NCBI GenBank assembly: GCA_000827495.1
Contig: KN817744.1
Coordinates: forward strand, 1-28,257
DNA length: 28,257 nucleotides
Direction of reading: 5' to 3'
From: Hypholoma sublateritium FD-334 SS-4
Lineage: Eukaryota; Basidiomycota; Agaricomycetes; Agaricales; Strophariaceae
This document shows, piece by piece, positions 8,958 to 20,255 of this stretch. The notes under the pieces are model-generated. The model ran no database searches and was not told where the DNA came from. It saw nothing but the letters and a program-made list of their open reading frames with translations. The first letter of the stretch is position 1. Each line of letters begins with the position of its first letter. The translations under genes were made by a program, and so were the position numbers.

Positions 8958-9687
8958 CTTTGACCTCTAGCAGCTACAGGTTGCGCCAAGACAATTACGC
9001 GCCACCGGTTTGGCGTAAAGTTTACGTGAAGCGAGAACTCGAGGAGGGATTTCGTCGTTCAAACAAGCTTGGAGGTGAGATAACAATTGGACAAGTCAGG
9101 GAAAGATATGTTGTGAGTCTCGCACGATTCCGAGTCTCCGACGCACGTCGCAGGAGTCTCGTTTTTCCAAACAGGACAGCGCCAACACGTGAAACGGATG
9201 TGGGGCCGGCATTTGTACTGTTGACTTAGATAAGATAAGATAATTCGAAGTAACAACCGATCATATTAGATCTAGATCTTCGGCTCGACTGCTAGATCTT
9301 CAGGCAAAGTCCAAAGTCGAAGAAGTATAGGGAAGGTCAAGTGGAAAAAATTCTGACTGCTTGTATGTGCACTTTACATTGTACGCTTAGGCGTGCGAGG
9401 CGGAGGGTACACCGTAATGCGCCGTTGCTGTGCCATTGCGTAAAATAGTACGTAGACGGTGGACTAGAGCAATGACCAGAGAAGGCTGTGCCAACACTGA
9501 ATTTGTGCTCGTGCAAGAATTATATGAATGAATGTGTGTATTAGAAGGTGATATTTATGGTAAGTTATGTAGGTGTTGAATTTGCTAGTATGCTATGGAC
9601 GAATAATGACTGATCGTTGAACACTACATATGTAGGGGGCCAAATATTTGACGGGTCAACGTGTCAGAAAAGAATGCTCAGCACAGC
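8958..9687. other. Intergenic, no gene seen
   Basis: This lies between the start of the kinase gene and the end of the next minus-strand gene. It contains a tiny GATAA tandem run near 9229-9243 and AT-rich sequence with no supported open frame. It should include the kinase promoter, but no TATA box is obvious. Confidence 0.5.
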
Positions 9688-10625
9688 TTATGAATACTCT
9701 ACACCAGGGAAATGTCGTGTTAAGATACGGAAGTTAGACGGGAGCATAGGTCTGACACCCACATCGAGCACACGTAACTTCTGGAAGGCGTGCCCTGCCG
9801 ATCGGATGTTATGTTCGGATACTAGGTCGGCGAAGCGATCCCCGCAGCTACCACCGCCGGTGGCAGTGACCTTGAGATGTATGAGTTTTCCCATGCTCCC
9901 GAAGAAATTAAGGAGCTCCGCAGAGAGAACCGACATTGGAATCGTCACTTTATGTAGCTGGTTCTGCAAATTGCCGAGAATCCCCATTGGGAGGCTCAAC
10001 GGCAGGTCCTGCATTAGGAATTCAACGTGAGTGGCATTCTCGTGTGTTGAGAGCAATTCGAGGCAAATCAGTTTTCGATGCTCCTCCAAGCCCTTGAGGA
10101 TAAGGGGTTTCCGGGCCAACTCGACTGGTATCGCAACCGATTGGAGAGACGAAAGGCTGCTCAAAAAATTGTTGAGAGCCGCGATATGGAAGTCAGGGAT
10201 GTCGTAGCTCCGCCGCTGCGGGAGAAAAACTATTCGCCTGATATTTGGCAGTTCCAAAAGTGCATGGCTTGTAATATGGAGAAGGTCGTGGCTGTGGATT
10301 ATAACCAGAGAAAATGGGGAAACCAAATGAACGCCAGCGCGGTCCCTTTGTGTGGTGATTGACTGAAAGCGAGGAATACCGCCAATGTAGTCCGTGATCT
10401 TGTATTTTCTGGGAAATTTAGATTCGTGCAGTGTCCCTTCGATTGAGTGTTTGATGTCCCAAAAATTCCAAGAGTTATCGTGAGACTCTAATGAAATAGT
10501 CTGACGATAGAAGGGATGGTGAACAGCTGCTGGTGTAACGCTACTGGGCACTAGTATAATGAATGAGAGAGTTAACATCGAATATTTCTATAATTAGGAT
10601 GCTAGTACTTACTGGAACCAGCCAT
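9688..10625 (-). CDS. F-box-family-like leucine-rich protein without a visible F-box
   Basis: A 13-base first exon (10625-10613, MAGS) joins in phase to 10550-9688 across a 62-base intron with a clear GTAAGT donor, giving 291 residues. The protein is Leu/Ile-rich with irregular leucine-rich spacing (YDIPDFHIAALNNFLSSLSS, LHKVTIPMSVLSAELLNFFG, FQKLRVLDVGVRPMLPSNF). The layout resembles the C-terminal half of the large expanded F-box-protein families of mushroom fungi, which normally select substrates for SCF ubiquitin ligases. No F-box motif is visible at the N-terminus, so it may be a shortened member or may use further upstream exons I cannot see. The family assignment is by general resemblance only. 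Confidence 0.6.
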
Positions 10626-11350
10626 TTTTGCTGGGTAGACTCCGAAATAAAGTAGTGAAGGGAGGGATGTGGTTGACACGCCAAAGTACAAGATAGATAT
10701 AGCTACTAGGTTCCCATAATCCAAACAAAGATAGTTCACTTTCTCATTTTGAGTCACTCAGCTTGGATTTGAGATTAAGCACATCATTGCCACACAATGG
10801 GCTCCTCACGAGCATATACAAATTAGGTCGGCCAGTCCGAAGGAACTGGTCACAACAAACAAGCAAGGCAACCGAGTTCGGCTATGACAAAGGCACTGTT
10901 TCCAGCCATCAAAGCTGTGCTTAACTCGGAGAATGGCGATGAGAGTTTTCCAAGGTACAAAGAACGAGGGTAAAATGTAATACTCATTGTTGGTGAGTCC
11001 TATGGGAGATGTTCATTGAAACATATTTAATACCCGTTCAAGCCAAGTACTTACTGTACGTGGTGGTTGGTGGCACCCAAGGGATGCAAGATCGTGGGAA
11101 TGTGATTTACAAATAAGCGCCCACTAAGCAACTTCGGTAAGGAATAGTGCAGGTTCGATTAGGTTCGATTACACAAATTTCACAAATTTGAATTCGGATC
11201 TATTTTTGATTAGGTTTTCCAAGGATAGATCTCAGGGTCTAGAGTTGGGGTGATTATTCTAAGATCCCTCGCCCCGGTGCTCCAGCGCCTCGGAAATCTC
11301 TGCTAGAAATACTTAATAGTAGACCAACGTCAATCCGGAGGGCGCAGCAA
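10626..11350. other. Intergenic, no gene seen
   Basis: This is AT-rich sequence upstream of the leucine-rich gene and left of the hAT element. It has small local repeats such as AGGTTCGATT twice at about 11152-11171 and ACAAATTTC/ACAAATTTG next to it. No coding frame is supported. Confidence 0.5.
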
Positions 11351-11450
11351 CAGTGTTGGAAAGTCATGGCTAAGTCATTTTAAAACCGGTCATGACTTGT
11401 TGATGGGCCATATGACCAGTCATAGCCAGTCAATGACTGGTCATTGATCG
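11351..11450 (+). repeat. Left terminal and subterminal repeats of the hAT element
   Basis: The terminal repeat starts at 11351. Inside it TGACCAGTCA at 11413-11422 is inverted as TGACTGGTCA at 11434-11443, with CCAGTCA between, and AAGTCAT occurs twice near the tip. Such clusters are usually bound by the zinc-finger N-terminus of the transposase. Confidence 0.75.
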
Positions 11451-11640
11451 ACAGGCTGCCGACAGCTGCCGGGGTGGTTCACGAATCACCATCAACGGCT
11501 AGCTATGTTTATTTATAAATTATCTCTCAAGGCCGTCGCGCAATTTGGTTGTAGTACTCTCGCGATTGTCTGCGCGTGTACAATGTACACTTAGATTTGG
11601 AGTAGGTTGAAAGGTGCATATGTAGTGATTGAATAGTGAC

Positions 11641-11648
11641 CATATATA
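11641..11648 (+). promoter_or_regulatory. Putative TATA box of the hAT transposase gene
   Basis: The run ATATATAT lies about 100 bases before the ATG at 11745, a spacing similar to the other TATA boxes in this window. Confidence 0.35.
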
Positions 11649-11744
11649 TGTACGTGAAAGTACACACAAGCGTGATAAATAATCGAGTCGGACAATCCTA
11701 CTCCCCACATCTTCAGGCCCAAACAATTCACTGGGTTGTTTTCT

Positions 11745-14700
11745 ATGGCACCAGCTTGGTGGCTCGCAGAGCATATCTATCTTCCACATCCTTCAATAAA
11801 AGCAGGAGCACCACAAGCTGCCGAGTTAACAGGAGGAAAAAAGAAGCTGTATTGTTATGAGTGCTTCATCCACCACATTGCCGAGATCCAACAAAAAAAC
11901 GAGGAGTCTGAGCTTCGGGGCGAGACCACAGATCTCCCTAAGTCTCAGGGAGAGATAGAGCAGTACTGTAAGGTCTCTTCTACAGTATAATAAATATCAT
12001 TAATTGAATTGGGTGTGCGTACTACCTAGTGTGGAATCTTAAGGCTGGAACTGGGCATGGAACATCTTGGGGTTATCGCCGTAGTGCCAAAGTAACAGTT
12101 CTGAACCACCTCATACACTGCAAGTATGTTATACCGAGCACCAAAGCTCGAGCGGCAGAGTCCAATAAGACTAAGGAGTCTCCTATCAAGCCTCGATCTT
12201 ATCACACACACGATCACTTTTCTGATCAGGATCCTCTGCCGCAGCTCGCATTCCATTCGCCCCCAGTTGCAGGACCATCTCGCTTACAACAATCTCCCGC
12301 CCTTGCATTTTTTAATCAGGCGCAAGCTGCACAATACCCTCCGATGCTTGCCATTCCTCCCCATGTAGCACCCCAACAATCAGCGGAAAGCTCTCGCACT
12401 GGCACGCCTAATTCGGCCATTTATCCTCATTCTGTGTCTCCAAATTTATCCCACCTCAGCCCACTTATTTTTCAGCCAGGAACGTTCGCATCGCCTACTT
12501 ATAGCCCGGTAGAGTCTGGAAGTTCCCGAGGATCAACACCTGCCATCGATGCTGCTAATCTTATCTCGCACCGTCGAAGCAGCCGAAGCTCGAGGCCTTC
12601 AACTGTCCCCTATGCAACATGGGATGCATCTAAGCAGAAGGGATTTGAAACAAGGCTAGCTAAACTCACTGCGTCTGCTGGTCTTCCCCTTTCTTGGGTC
12701 GATAACCCAAACTGGACTGCATTTCTCGAGGAATATGTTCCACTAGCACAACCTTTTGATCGGAAAGCTCTAACAAATCGGATTATTCCAAAGCTTGTTA
12801 CTGAGCTGCGGGAAAAAGCAAAATCCGAGGCCGCGGGCAATTTTGCAACAGTTCAGGCTGACGGATGGACTGGTATGAACCACCGACATCTTATCGCGTT
12901 TATGATCACGGCGGATAAGAAGGTACGTTCTCTTGTATTCTAAATATAAATTCTCTAATTTTGGAATCTACTGCAGGTCTACACCGTGCGCGTTTACGAT
13001 GCATCCGTTGAAAGAAAGACGGCAGAGAATTTTCTGCATCTCCTCGAAGAAGCAGTGAAGGAAGTTGAGGAGAAATGGAAATGCAAAGTAATTGCAGTTG
13101 TCACTGACGCATCTGGTGAGTGCCGGAAGGCACGACAAGACTTTGTCAAGAAATATCCCTGGATTGTCGTACTTGACTGTTTCGCGCATCAGGTATGTCA
13201 TATACTATCTTCAATATATTAATATTATTAAAGATTTAATAGGTTAATCTGGTGGTGGGGGACTATTTTGCTCTGAAAACCGACATTCTTTCCCAAACCG
13301 AGGACGCATCTGAGCTCATTACTTGGCTTAGAAGCAAGACCTTGGTTCTTGGTCTACTGAAGGAGGTTCAACTCCAAGGAAATCAGCGCCCTTTAGCAGT
13401 CATTCGCGCGGTACTCACCCGTTGGACATGTCATTTCCGTGCTTACGAGCGGCTTTTACTTCTTAAGAACAGCCTTCTCTCAATTGTCTATGCTGACGAA
13501 GCAAAAATAAATGCCGACAAACTTATTGTTACAGGCGATGCAAAGGCGAAAGCAAAATCAACTTCAATGTGCAAACTGATCAAGAAGCCATATTTCTGGA
13601 CCGCGCTTGCACGGTGATTTATATTTAATCTATGCAAATAATTTTACCTGATCATCTGACGCTGTATTTAATAGTGTTGTTCGTCATCTTCGTCCACTTG
13701 GTATTGCCGCAAATATTATTCAGGCCGCATTTTGCCGCCTAGATTCCGTTGCTACAACGTTTGGCTATCTAATCTGGGCATACAATAATATGACTGACGA
13801 GGACGACATCCCTGGACGAGATGCTATTATTAAAAGCATCGAGAAGCGATGGCACAAAACTGATCAAGAAGTATTTGTGGCTGCAGTAATTCTCAATCCC
13901 TTCTATCGTCTCGCACCATTTGGGACACGGCTGAACAACGCTGATGTTTCCTTGATTATTGTTCGTCTTTGGCAGCGCTTCAACAAGTCTAGGGATGTCC
14001 CATCACCTGATTTCCTATCACAACTTCAAGACTATTTGACGCAGAGGAACATGTTTTCGGGGTTGTCCCTTATGTGCCAGATCGAGACAGCTCGTGCCGA
14101 AAAAGAGGTATTTTATTTATATACATCAATTGAATGTACTGATCGCAAATATGTCTTCCTGCAGAACGAAGCACCTGACCCTCTCCGCGTGTACGATGGC
14201 TACAAGTTTGGCGATCAGGATCCTGTTTTTGTGGGATTTGCACGGCACATTCTTTCTATATCAGCAAATTCTGCCTCATGTGAACGATTATTCAGTTCAT
14301 ATGGTTCAATCCTCACCAAGTATCGCTCCCGCCTTCTCCTCAAAAATCTCACAAATACAGCTGAACTGAAGATGCATGCCCGTGATGAGCAAATACGAAA
14401 TAAAGAGGCTCGCATTCAACTAAAGCGCCGATTTGAAACACAAACTAAAGCTGCACTTCAGGAAGCGGAGCGGAATCGAGCTGGTGCTGCTGCCACTGCC
14501 CAGATCCCTTCAAGTTCGGAGTCAACTAATTTACCCGCGAGACCTTCCGAGCCGGAGGCCGGCGCTGCCACCACTTCGACAGCTGAAGCGGAGTCCGACT
14601 CCCAGCCGCAAGATACCACACCTGTATATTCATTCAGACGGCTTGTTGAAGAGGAGATTCATAGAGCTGATCTCGATGAAGATATTGAGGATGTTCTCGA

Positions 14701-14941
14701 CGCATTCATTTTCCCATCTGGTCCGGGGCTTGCCACAGGCTCGACACCTCGATATCAGAAGAAAAAAATTGTGGAGTTATTTGAATTTACTAATGACCAC
14801 TGGGCCAAATTTTTCGAGAAGCACGCTATCCGGTCATTCGACGAAGAGCTCGAGATCTATGAATTGTTGGATATGGATGCCGAAGGAGACGATGATGATG
14901 TGGAGATTGATGAGACAACTGCTCAGATGTTGGTTGGATAA
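11745..14941 (+). CDS. hAT family transposase
   Basis: Six exons (11745-11967, 12030-12922, 12977-13192, 13243-13613, 13675-14107, 14165-14941) join in phase to 970 residues with no stop or frameshift. The N-terminus has a BED-like zinc finger: CYEC (37-40) and NHLIHC (His 101, Cys 105). A disordered Ser/Pro region follows. The catalytic core shows ADGWTG (Asp 352), VVTDASGE (Asp 416), the C-x2-H motif LDCFAHQ (440-443) and the RW motif in TRWTCHF. The C-terminal dimerisation domain contains SANSASCERLFSS (about 745-757). The tail is acidic. The last intron is 57 bases with no stop, so retaining it would only add 19 residues. The second-exon join (leaving Leu 75) is the least certain. All visible key residues are present, so the element may be active. 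Confidence 0.9.
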
Positions 14942-15079
14942 TAATTTATACACTGTACATTTTGAATGCCCAATCAACCAATGCGCGATATACTTCCAGT
15001 GCTCGTCTAATTGCTTATCTGCTAGTATCTGTCTTTGATCTATCTACCAAAATAGCCCGAGATCAATATTGATGGGCGG

Positions 15080-15202
15080 TGAAACTAGCCACATGCCATT
15101 TCGTAATCGAGTCAAGCCAAATGACTAGCTATTTGACCGGGTCACACTGAAAATAGCCAGTCACTAGCTGACACTGACTAGTCAATGACTTGCCCATCAC
15201 TG
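15080..15202 (+). repeat. Right terminal and subterminal repeats of the hAT element
   Basis: The sequence carries several copies of GACTAG/CTAGC/AGTCA-type motifs in both orientations (GACTAGTCA, GCCAGTCACTAG, ATGACTAGC) and ends in GACTTGCCCATCACTG, the inverted counterpart of the left tip. Confidence 0.75.
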
Positions 15203-15690
15203 AGCAACACGGCCCGACTGCCAATAAAACAATCATTTAAAAATAGCAATAAACATGATCCTGTGAGGCGCAAATCTACGATAACGCCGAGTCGCCGACA
15301 CGCCGTCGGCATGTACTAGGCATCAGGCAGGTAAACGAAACTAATATACCGTTGCGGATCGTTGGAATTGTACTATGCAATATCACCTCTAGACATCTAG
15401 GATATTTCCCATTTCTTTAGATTCTTACCGGTATCGGTGGGAAAGTCCCAAGAGACGAAGTGCAGATATGTAAAGGAGGTATGATGTCTATGGATTCAGT
15501 GTGTGGATTGGGAAGAACCTCGCGTACTTATCCCAATGGGACGGTAGGAAATAGCACTTACTTTTCTCGCTCTCGGTCATGGGCGCTCATTTTCGAAGCG
15601 TAGATTGATCATCCTATGATGCAAACGCGGTGACAAATTCCATTTGGTGCGTGGCATATCCTGCACAGGCCGTTTCTAGCTCTGAAGCCT
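15203..15690. other. Intergenic, no gene seen
   Basis: This is sequence between the hAT right end and the P450 promoter. No supported open frame or RNA gene was found. Confidence 0.5.
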
Positions 15691-15694
15691 ATTG

Positions 15695-15702
15695 TATATA
15701 AG
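15695..15702 (+). promoter_or_regulatory. TATA box of the P450 gene
   Basis: TATATAAG lies 104 bases before the ATG at 15806 and fits the spacing seen for other genes here. Confidence 0.55.
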
Positions 15703-15805
15703 GCACCGTCTCATAAGTACCAGTTTTCATTGTGTTGTCGGCCATACTACCCTTGAATTCTACTCTTGCCAAGTTCTACTCAGCAGTTTAATCCCGCAGA
15801 GAAAG

Positions 15806-17882
15806 ATGCAGACTCATGATATAGCCCTTATAGCTGTTATCATCACCGCGAACTGGTATATATTCAAGTATGTGCTATACAGCTCCAGAAAAAGATTACC
15901 CCCCGGCCCGCGGGCGTTGCCCATCATTGGAAATGCCCACCAGATGCCGGTGAAGGCACCTTGGACTGTATTCTCCGAGTGGAACAGTACATACGGTGAG
16001 CAACTCCCTATCCTTCTTGCACAATTCATCGACGCTGGATTGAAATAGGGGAGATCATATATCTCAATATTATTGGCCAGCCAGTTGTCGTAGTCAATTC
16101 AAGCAAGATAGCCAAAGACCTCCTCGACAAACGATCAAGTATTTACTCTGATCGACCTGTTTCTGTAAGTCATGATTTTCAACCGTATTTATTTATTTTC
16201 ACTGGTTCTTTCTAGATTATGTGTGGACAACTGTATGTGTCTCCTTTAGCTTGTAATTTGTTTCTATCCTGACAGCGAACAGTGTAGGATTCGGGCCAGC
16301 ATATGCAATGCAAAACTACGGAGAGAAGTTTCGAAAGCAGAGGCGTATGGTATCTCAAGGGTTCAGTGTCGCAAAAGTCCCACAGTACCACGGATTACAA
16401 GAGAAAGAGGGAGCTATTCTTATAAACAACCTCCTCAAAAGTCCCGGCTCTCTTTTTTCGGAGGTCCAACTGTGTGTATTCTTGCAAACTTCATTCCTGG
16501 TTGAACTTGCGTTGATTGATGCCCATAGACGGGTAGGAGTTGTAATCTTACGCATTATATATGGATATTCCGCGAAATTGGCGACAGACAAACTGCTAAC
16601 GAATGCTATGGAGATGATGGAGATTTTCAACAAAACGGCGCAGCCGGGAAATTTTTTGGTTGATGTGATTCCTTCTCGTGAGTAGGAGCATTGCATAAAC
16701 CCCAGGCCATTCACGATCTAACACTTTGCGAACAGTTAAGTATCTGCCTCGATGGATGCCTGGCTCCGGGTTTCTTGACCTCGCGGATGCATGGAGGGCC
16801 AACGTCAGTAACACGGCACGCACCGCTTATAACTGGTGCAAAGACAACATGGTAAGCCTTTATTTTATGTCTCCAACATTTGTTAAAATATTCTACACTA
16901 CTTATTCAGGAGAGTGGTGAAGCAGAGGTTCCTAATTTGCTCGGCAACATAATGCAAGAAGCTGGCCACGAGCCATCTCTCGAGGAGCGCGAAAACTTCA
17001 CATGGGCGGCGGTCGGAACACTTGGAGGAGGCTTGGACACAGTGCGTGCAGTTCTCGAACAACGGACCACAGTAGCTTTAAGAGCGCTGACCCGTACAGA
17101 GCTCATCTGCCACACTCAGCTTTATGATGGCCATGATCATGTACCCAGAGGTGCAGAAGAAAGCCCAGGCAGAGCTTGACGCTGTGATCGGCACGGAGCG
17201 CCTTCCGCGCATCAGCGATCGCGCACACCTGCCATACACACGCAGCGTCGTAGCGGAACTGCTGCGCTGGGCAAGTATTGGGCCACTCGGTGCGTTGTTT
17301 CAATAGCTTCGCCGTGCATAATTCATAGTCGTCTTAGGCCTACCACACACGCTAAGGGAAGACGACGTTTATGAGGGCTACCACTTATCCAAAGGAACCA
17401 TCGTCATTGCAAATATCTGGTATGTCTTTGCCAAAGTTTGAGGACCCGAGGCTTGATCTGACATGCACTAGGCACATGCTTCACGATCCCGAGATCTACG
17501 ACTCGCCAATGGAATTCATACCAGAGCGATTTAACGGGGACGACGCAGAAATGGCAAAGGTATCCGATCTGGTATTTGGTTTTGGCCGGCGTTTGTGCCC
17601 GGGAAAGAATTTCGCAGAAGGAACATTGTTCGCGAACATTTCCACAGCGCTCGCGACGTGCCGTATGCTTCCTGGGAAGAATGAAAAGGGTGAAGTGGTT
17701 CTGCCAAACAACGCGTACACTACCGGGATTACCAGGTGCGTCAAATTTCCATGCATGCACAACCTGGTGCAATTACTGATCGCGCCCATCGTAGCTTTCC
17801 GGAGCCATATACAATCAATTTGCTACCGCGCTCTGCGCAGGCGGCTGCTCTACTTGCTGAGGCATCGGTGACCGCAGAATGA
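15806..17882 (+). CDS. Cytochrome P450 monooxygenase
   Basis: Eleven exons (15806-15995, 16049-16164, 16216-16232, 16283-16471, 16529-16677, 16736-16851, 16910-17041, 17100-17289, 17338-17419, 17472-17735, 17795-17882) join in phase to 510 residues. The N-terminus has a membrane anchor (about residues 5-28) followed by the proline hinge RLPPGPRALP. The I-helix motif is GGGLDTSS (298-305), the K-helix ExxR is Glu 355-Arg 358, PERF is at 411-414 and the haem loop FGFGRRLCPG has its Cys ligand at 436. Length and motifs are those of a complete microsomal class II P450; it would take electrons from P450 reductase at the endoplasmic reticulum. The substrate cannot be told. Exon 3 is only 17 bases long. 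Fungal P450s of this general type often tailor secondary metabolites or degrade xenobiotics. No inactivating change is visible. Confidence 0.95.
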
Positions 17883-17979
17883 GATGGGGGAGTGAGATCA
17901 GACGCACCTTGTATAATTCCTCGCATCGAATGTGTATACGTTTTTCCTAGAACTCCGACGTACAGAAATCCTTGTTGTT

Positions 17980-18666
17980 TCAAACCTCTCCAATATCCTC
18001 ATTCCACTCCTCATAGAGGAACCAAAATTGAGAGATCGAATAAAAAACTGGAAGGATTACTCACCTCCGGGTGTTCTTTGATAAATTTGCTCATCAGCTC
18101 CTTGCACTCTTTGTCGTCCACGACGATGACTTCGACCCCTTTGCTTCTGAGGTAGTCATCCCCTCCCTTGTAAGTGACATTCTCCCCAACAACAATGCGG
18201 GGGATACGATAAAGTAGAATAGCCCCAGTACACATGCTACACGGACTATAGAACCTCTTCAGTTCACGATGCACTCACGGCTGTCAACCGTTGAATCCCA
18301 CTTTTCGGCTTACCTGAGCGTCGTGTACTTCAAAACCACCGACGGTCAGTTTATAGGAAAAATGCTGAAATTATGATTGTCTGCACATACCAGTGTCGCC
18401 TTCCGGTACACCTCAGCCTGAAGGTAGCCCGCATTCTCCAGGGCGGACATCTCTCCGTGCAGAATGACAGATTTACGCTGGACGTGCTCGTTATGACCCG
18501 CACCGTGCACAGTGAATGTCACCTCGGGGCTCCCTTCGCTGGAGTCGTTGAGCGTCAGAATTGCTGATCCAATGGGGATGCCGCCTTCGTTAAAGCTCTT
18601 GTACGCTTGGTCGAGAGCTAGTCGCATGCCTTTCACGTCGACTTCGGTCCAGGTTGAAGTGGGCAT
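17980..18666 (-). CDS. FCY1: Cytosine deaminase (Fcy1 type)
   Basis: Four exons (18666-18391, 18327-18314, 18245-18065, 18009-17980) join in phase to 166 residues, close to the 158 of the yeast enzyme. The zinc site is complete: His 70 and catalytic Glu 72 in ILHGEMSALEN, and Cys 99 and Cys 102 in SPCSMCTGA. The C-terminal WNEDIGEV matches the yeast WFEDIGE ending. It would hydrolyse cytosine to uracil and ammonia for pyrimidine salvage in the cytosol. Exon 2 has only 14 bases and carries YTTLS, immediately before the zinc cysteines, so the splice model is well constrained by the protein. The gene is convergent with the P450, whose stop lies 97 bases from this gene's stop. The two 3' ends may overlap in their untranslated regions. 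Confidence 0.93.
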
Positions 18667-20255
18667 AGTGGGGAAATGGTCTCGAAGATCTTCGGGCTAC
18701 TGGCTGAGTTGTAGGGGCAAGTCGAGGCCTACTCCTGGACCTTCTGATTAGATAGGAAGCAGTTGAGGTCACGGGAAGTTCAAGGATACGGTAGCGTTCT
18801 CACTCTACATAGTGACGTCGTCGACAGTAAAATCATCTTCAGGAGCCTTGAGTACTCGTTATACGAGAGTGATTGTAGGATTTTTGTTAGAACGTACTGT
18901 ACAGAAGTATGATGACGGGTTTTTGAAAGCGGTGAAACTGGGAGGATTTGGGGAGGATCGGAAGAACGCGCAGGAGAAACTTGAAAGGGCCGACCGTCGG
19001 GCCGAATCTATGTTGAATACATCGAAAAGCTGACCAATTCTTTCTCAGGATGCTCGGTGGACGTTCAATATCCCTTGGCTATCCCGCTTCGATCCCGCTC
19101 TTATTTGCTGCACGGAAATTCGTTGCAAATACTAAGTTGAGTGTAGAAGCTTCTCTCAATCCGGATGTTCACTGATGGGTATGCAGGCGCCTGTCATTGG
19201 TGGGGTCTACCGCGGGCACGAAGTTCACGATGGAGTACGCGGAGATCGTGGGCAGCCGGGATAGTGCAGTGCGCGTGTCACAGCGCCCAACGTATTATCC
19301 ATCGTCCCGGCGCTGTACCGCCTGAAATCAACACCTCGATGCGCGCCAGAATTAAGGGTGCGGATAGGGAGCACCCGGCGAGTCGATGCAGGTGCCAGTA
19401 GTACCCAACAGTTAATTAATGCTAACGATCCTTTTACTGATGACTGCATCCCCATCGCTCACTCATGTCTTTTGAAGACGTAGCCGATACTGGGGCATAT
19501 TCCTCACGCACTGGACATATCCCTCAGAGGCTTCCTTGACTGGGCGGTGGTGCGCTTACAGAACAAGGACATGCAGATCTGTCGCGGTCCTGTGATAGGG
19601 AAGGGGAACTCGAAGGGCGCGAGCGACGCGCTGGGCTGCACGTAGATAGGTGCGCTGATTGTACGCTCGAGGCGATGCCACAATCGCTCGCGGGCGGCCC
19701 TTGGCAGACACCGGCGCTGGGGCGCAGGTGGCTATGTGTGAGACGCTGCTGCTGCTGGTTCATCTCACCGAGGTGGACATCGCGTTCGTGTGCGCGATTA
19801 GGTAATGCACTTGATACGTACTTGTGCTCTCATGGTATGCCAGTATCGTCTACACTGCCCGACTTCACGCAACTGCGCCTCACGTTCGGGCTCTTCCCCG
19901 CAAGCGCCGCCCCACCGCTTTCCCTCTGCACTCCAGCGCAGAGTTAGAGTAGCTGGCGTTGAATTCGGAGACACTGGTACCAGGTACGTGCACCTCGCAG
20001 GCACCCACGCCCACACACCGGGCCTGCACGGAGTGCTCGGCGAGCCTGTGGTCGACAATGTGCTACTGGCTATGCTGTCAAAAATGAATGTGCCGCCGGT
20101 CTAGTAACTTCTGATAATATTACTACCCATACAGAAGTGCTCGACCATCCCTTATAGTTATCGCATTCTTAATGGATCCAAACTTACAATCATATTGGGG
20201 TTCGTCGTCAAAGTACCCTAGAAAATATGCTGCGAAGAGCTCCGTATCACCATCA
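18667..20255. other. Long stretch without a supported gene; GC-rich possible relics at about 19170-20105
   Basis: From 18667 to about 19030 no convincing gene is seen; a short helical frame (KNAQEKLERADRRAESML) ends at 19033. From 19170 to 20105 the base composition is markedly GC-richer, as in decayed coding DNA. Fragments such as GVEFGDTGTRYVHLAGTHAH and GVLGEPVVDNVLLAMLSKMN (ending at a stop at 20104) look protein-like. They cannot be joined to an upstream open frame without crossing stops, and I cannot name a family. Confidence 0.35.

Larger units (their letters stand above)
11351..15202 (+). mobile_element. hAT-superfamily DNA transposon, apparently complete
   Basis: The left end begins CAGTGTTGGAAAGTCAT and the right end, read inward on the minus strand, begins CAGTGATGGGCAAGTCAT. 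These are matching imperfect terminal inverted repeats of the hAT type. The element is 3852 bases long and encloses one open transposase gene. Both ends carry clusters of short TGACTGG/TGACTAG-type motifs, typical of hAT subterminal transposase sites. A perfect 8-base target duplication is not visible: the flanks share AGCAAC, but with a one-base offset that overlaps the left end, so the duplication has decayed or an end is misplaced by a base. Confidence 0.85.

Noticed and set aside
9229..9243. GATAA tandem run as a regulatory array
   Set aside because: Only three short units with no gene start nearby on a suitable strand; chance cannot be excluded.
14433..15038. 201-codon plus-strand frame overlapping the transposase 3' end
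   Set aside because: Different frame of the hAT transposase exon; the transposase frame has the family motifs.
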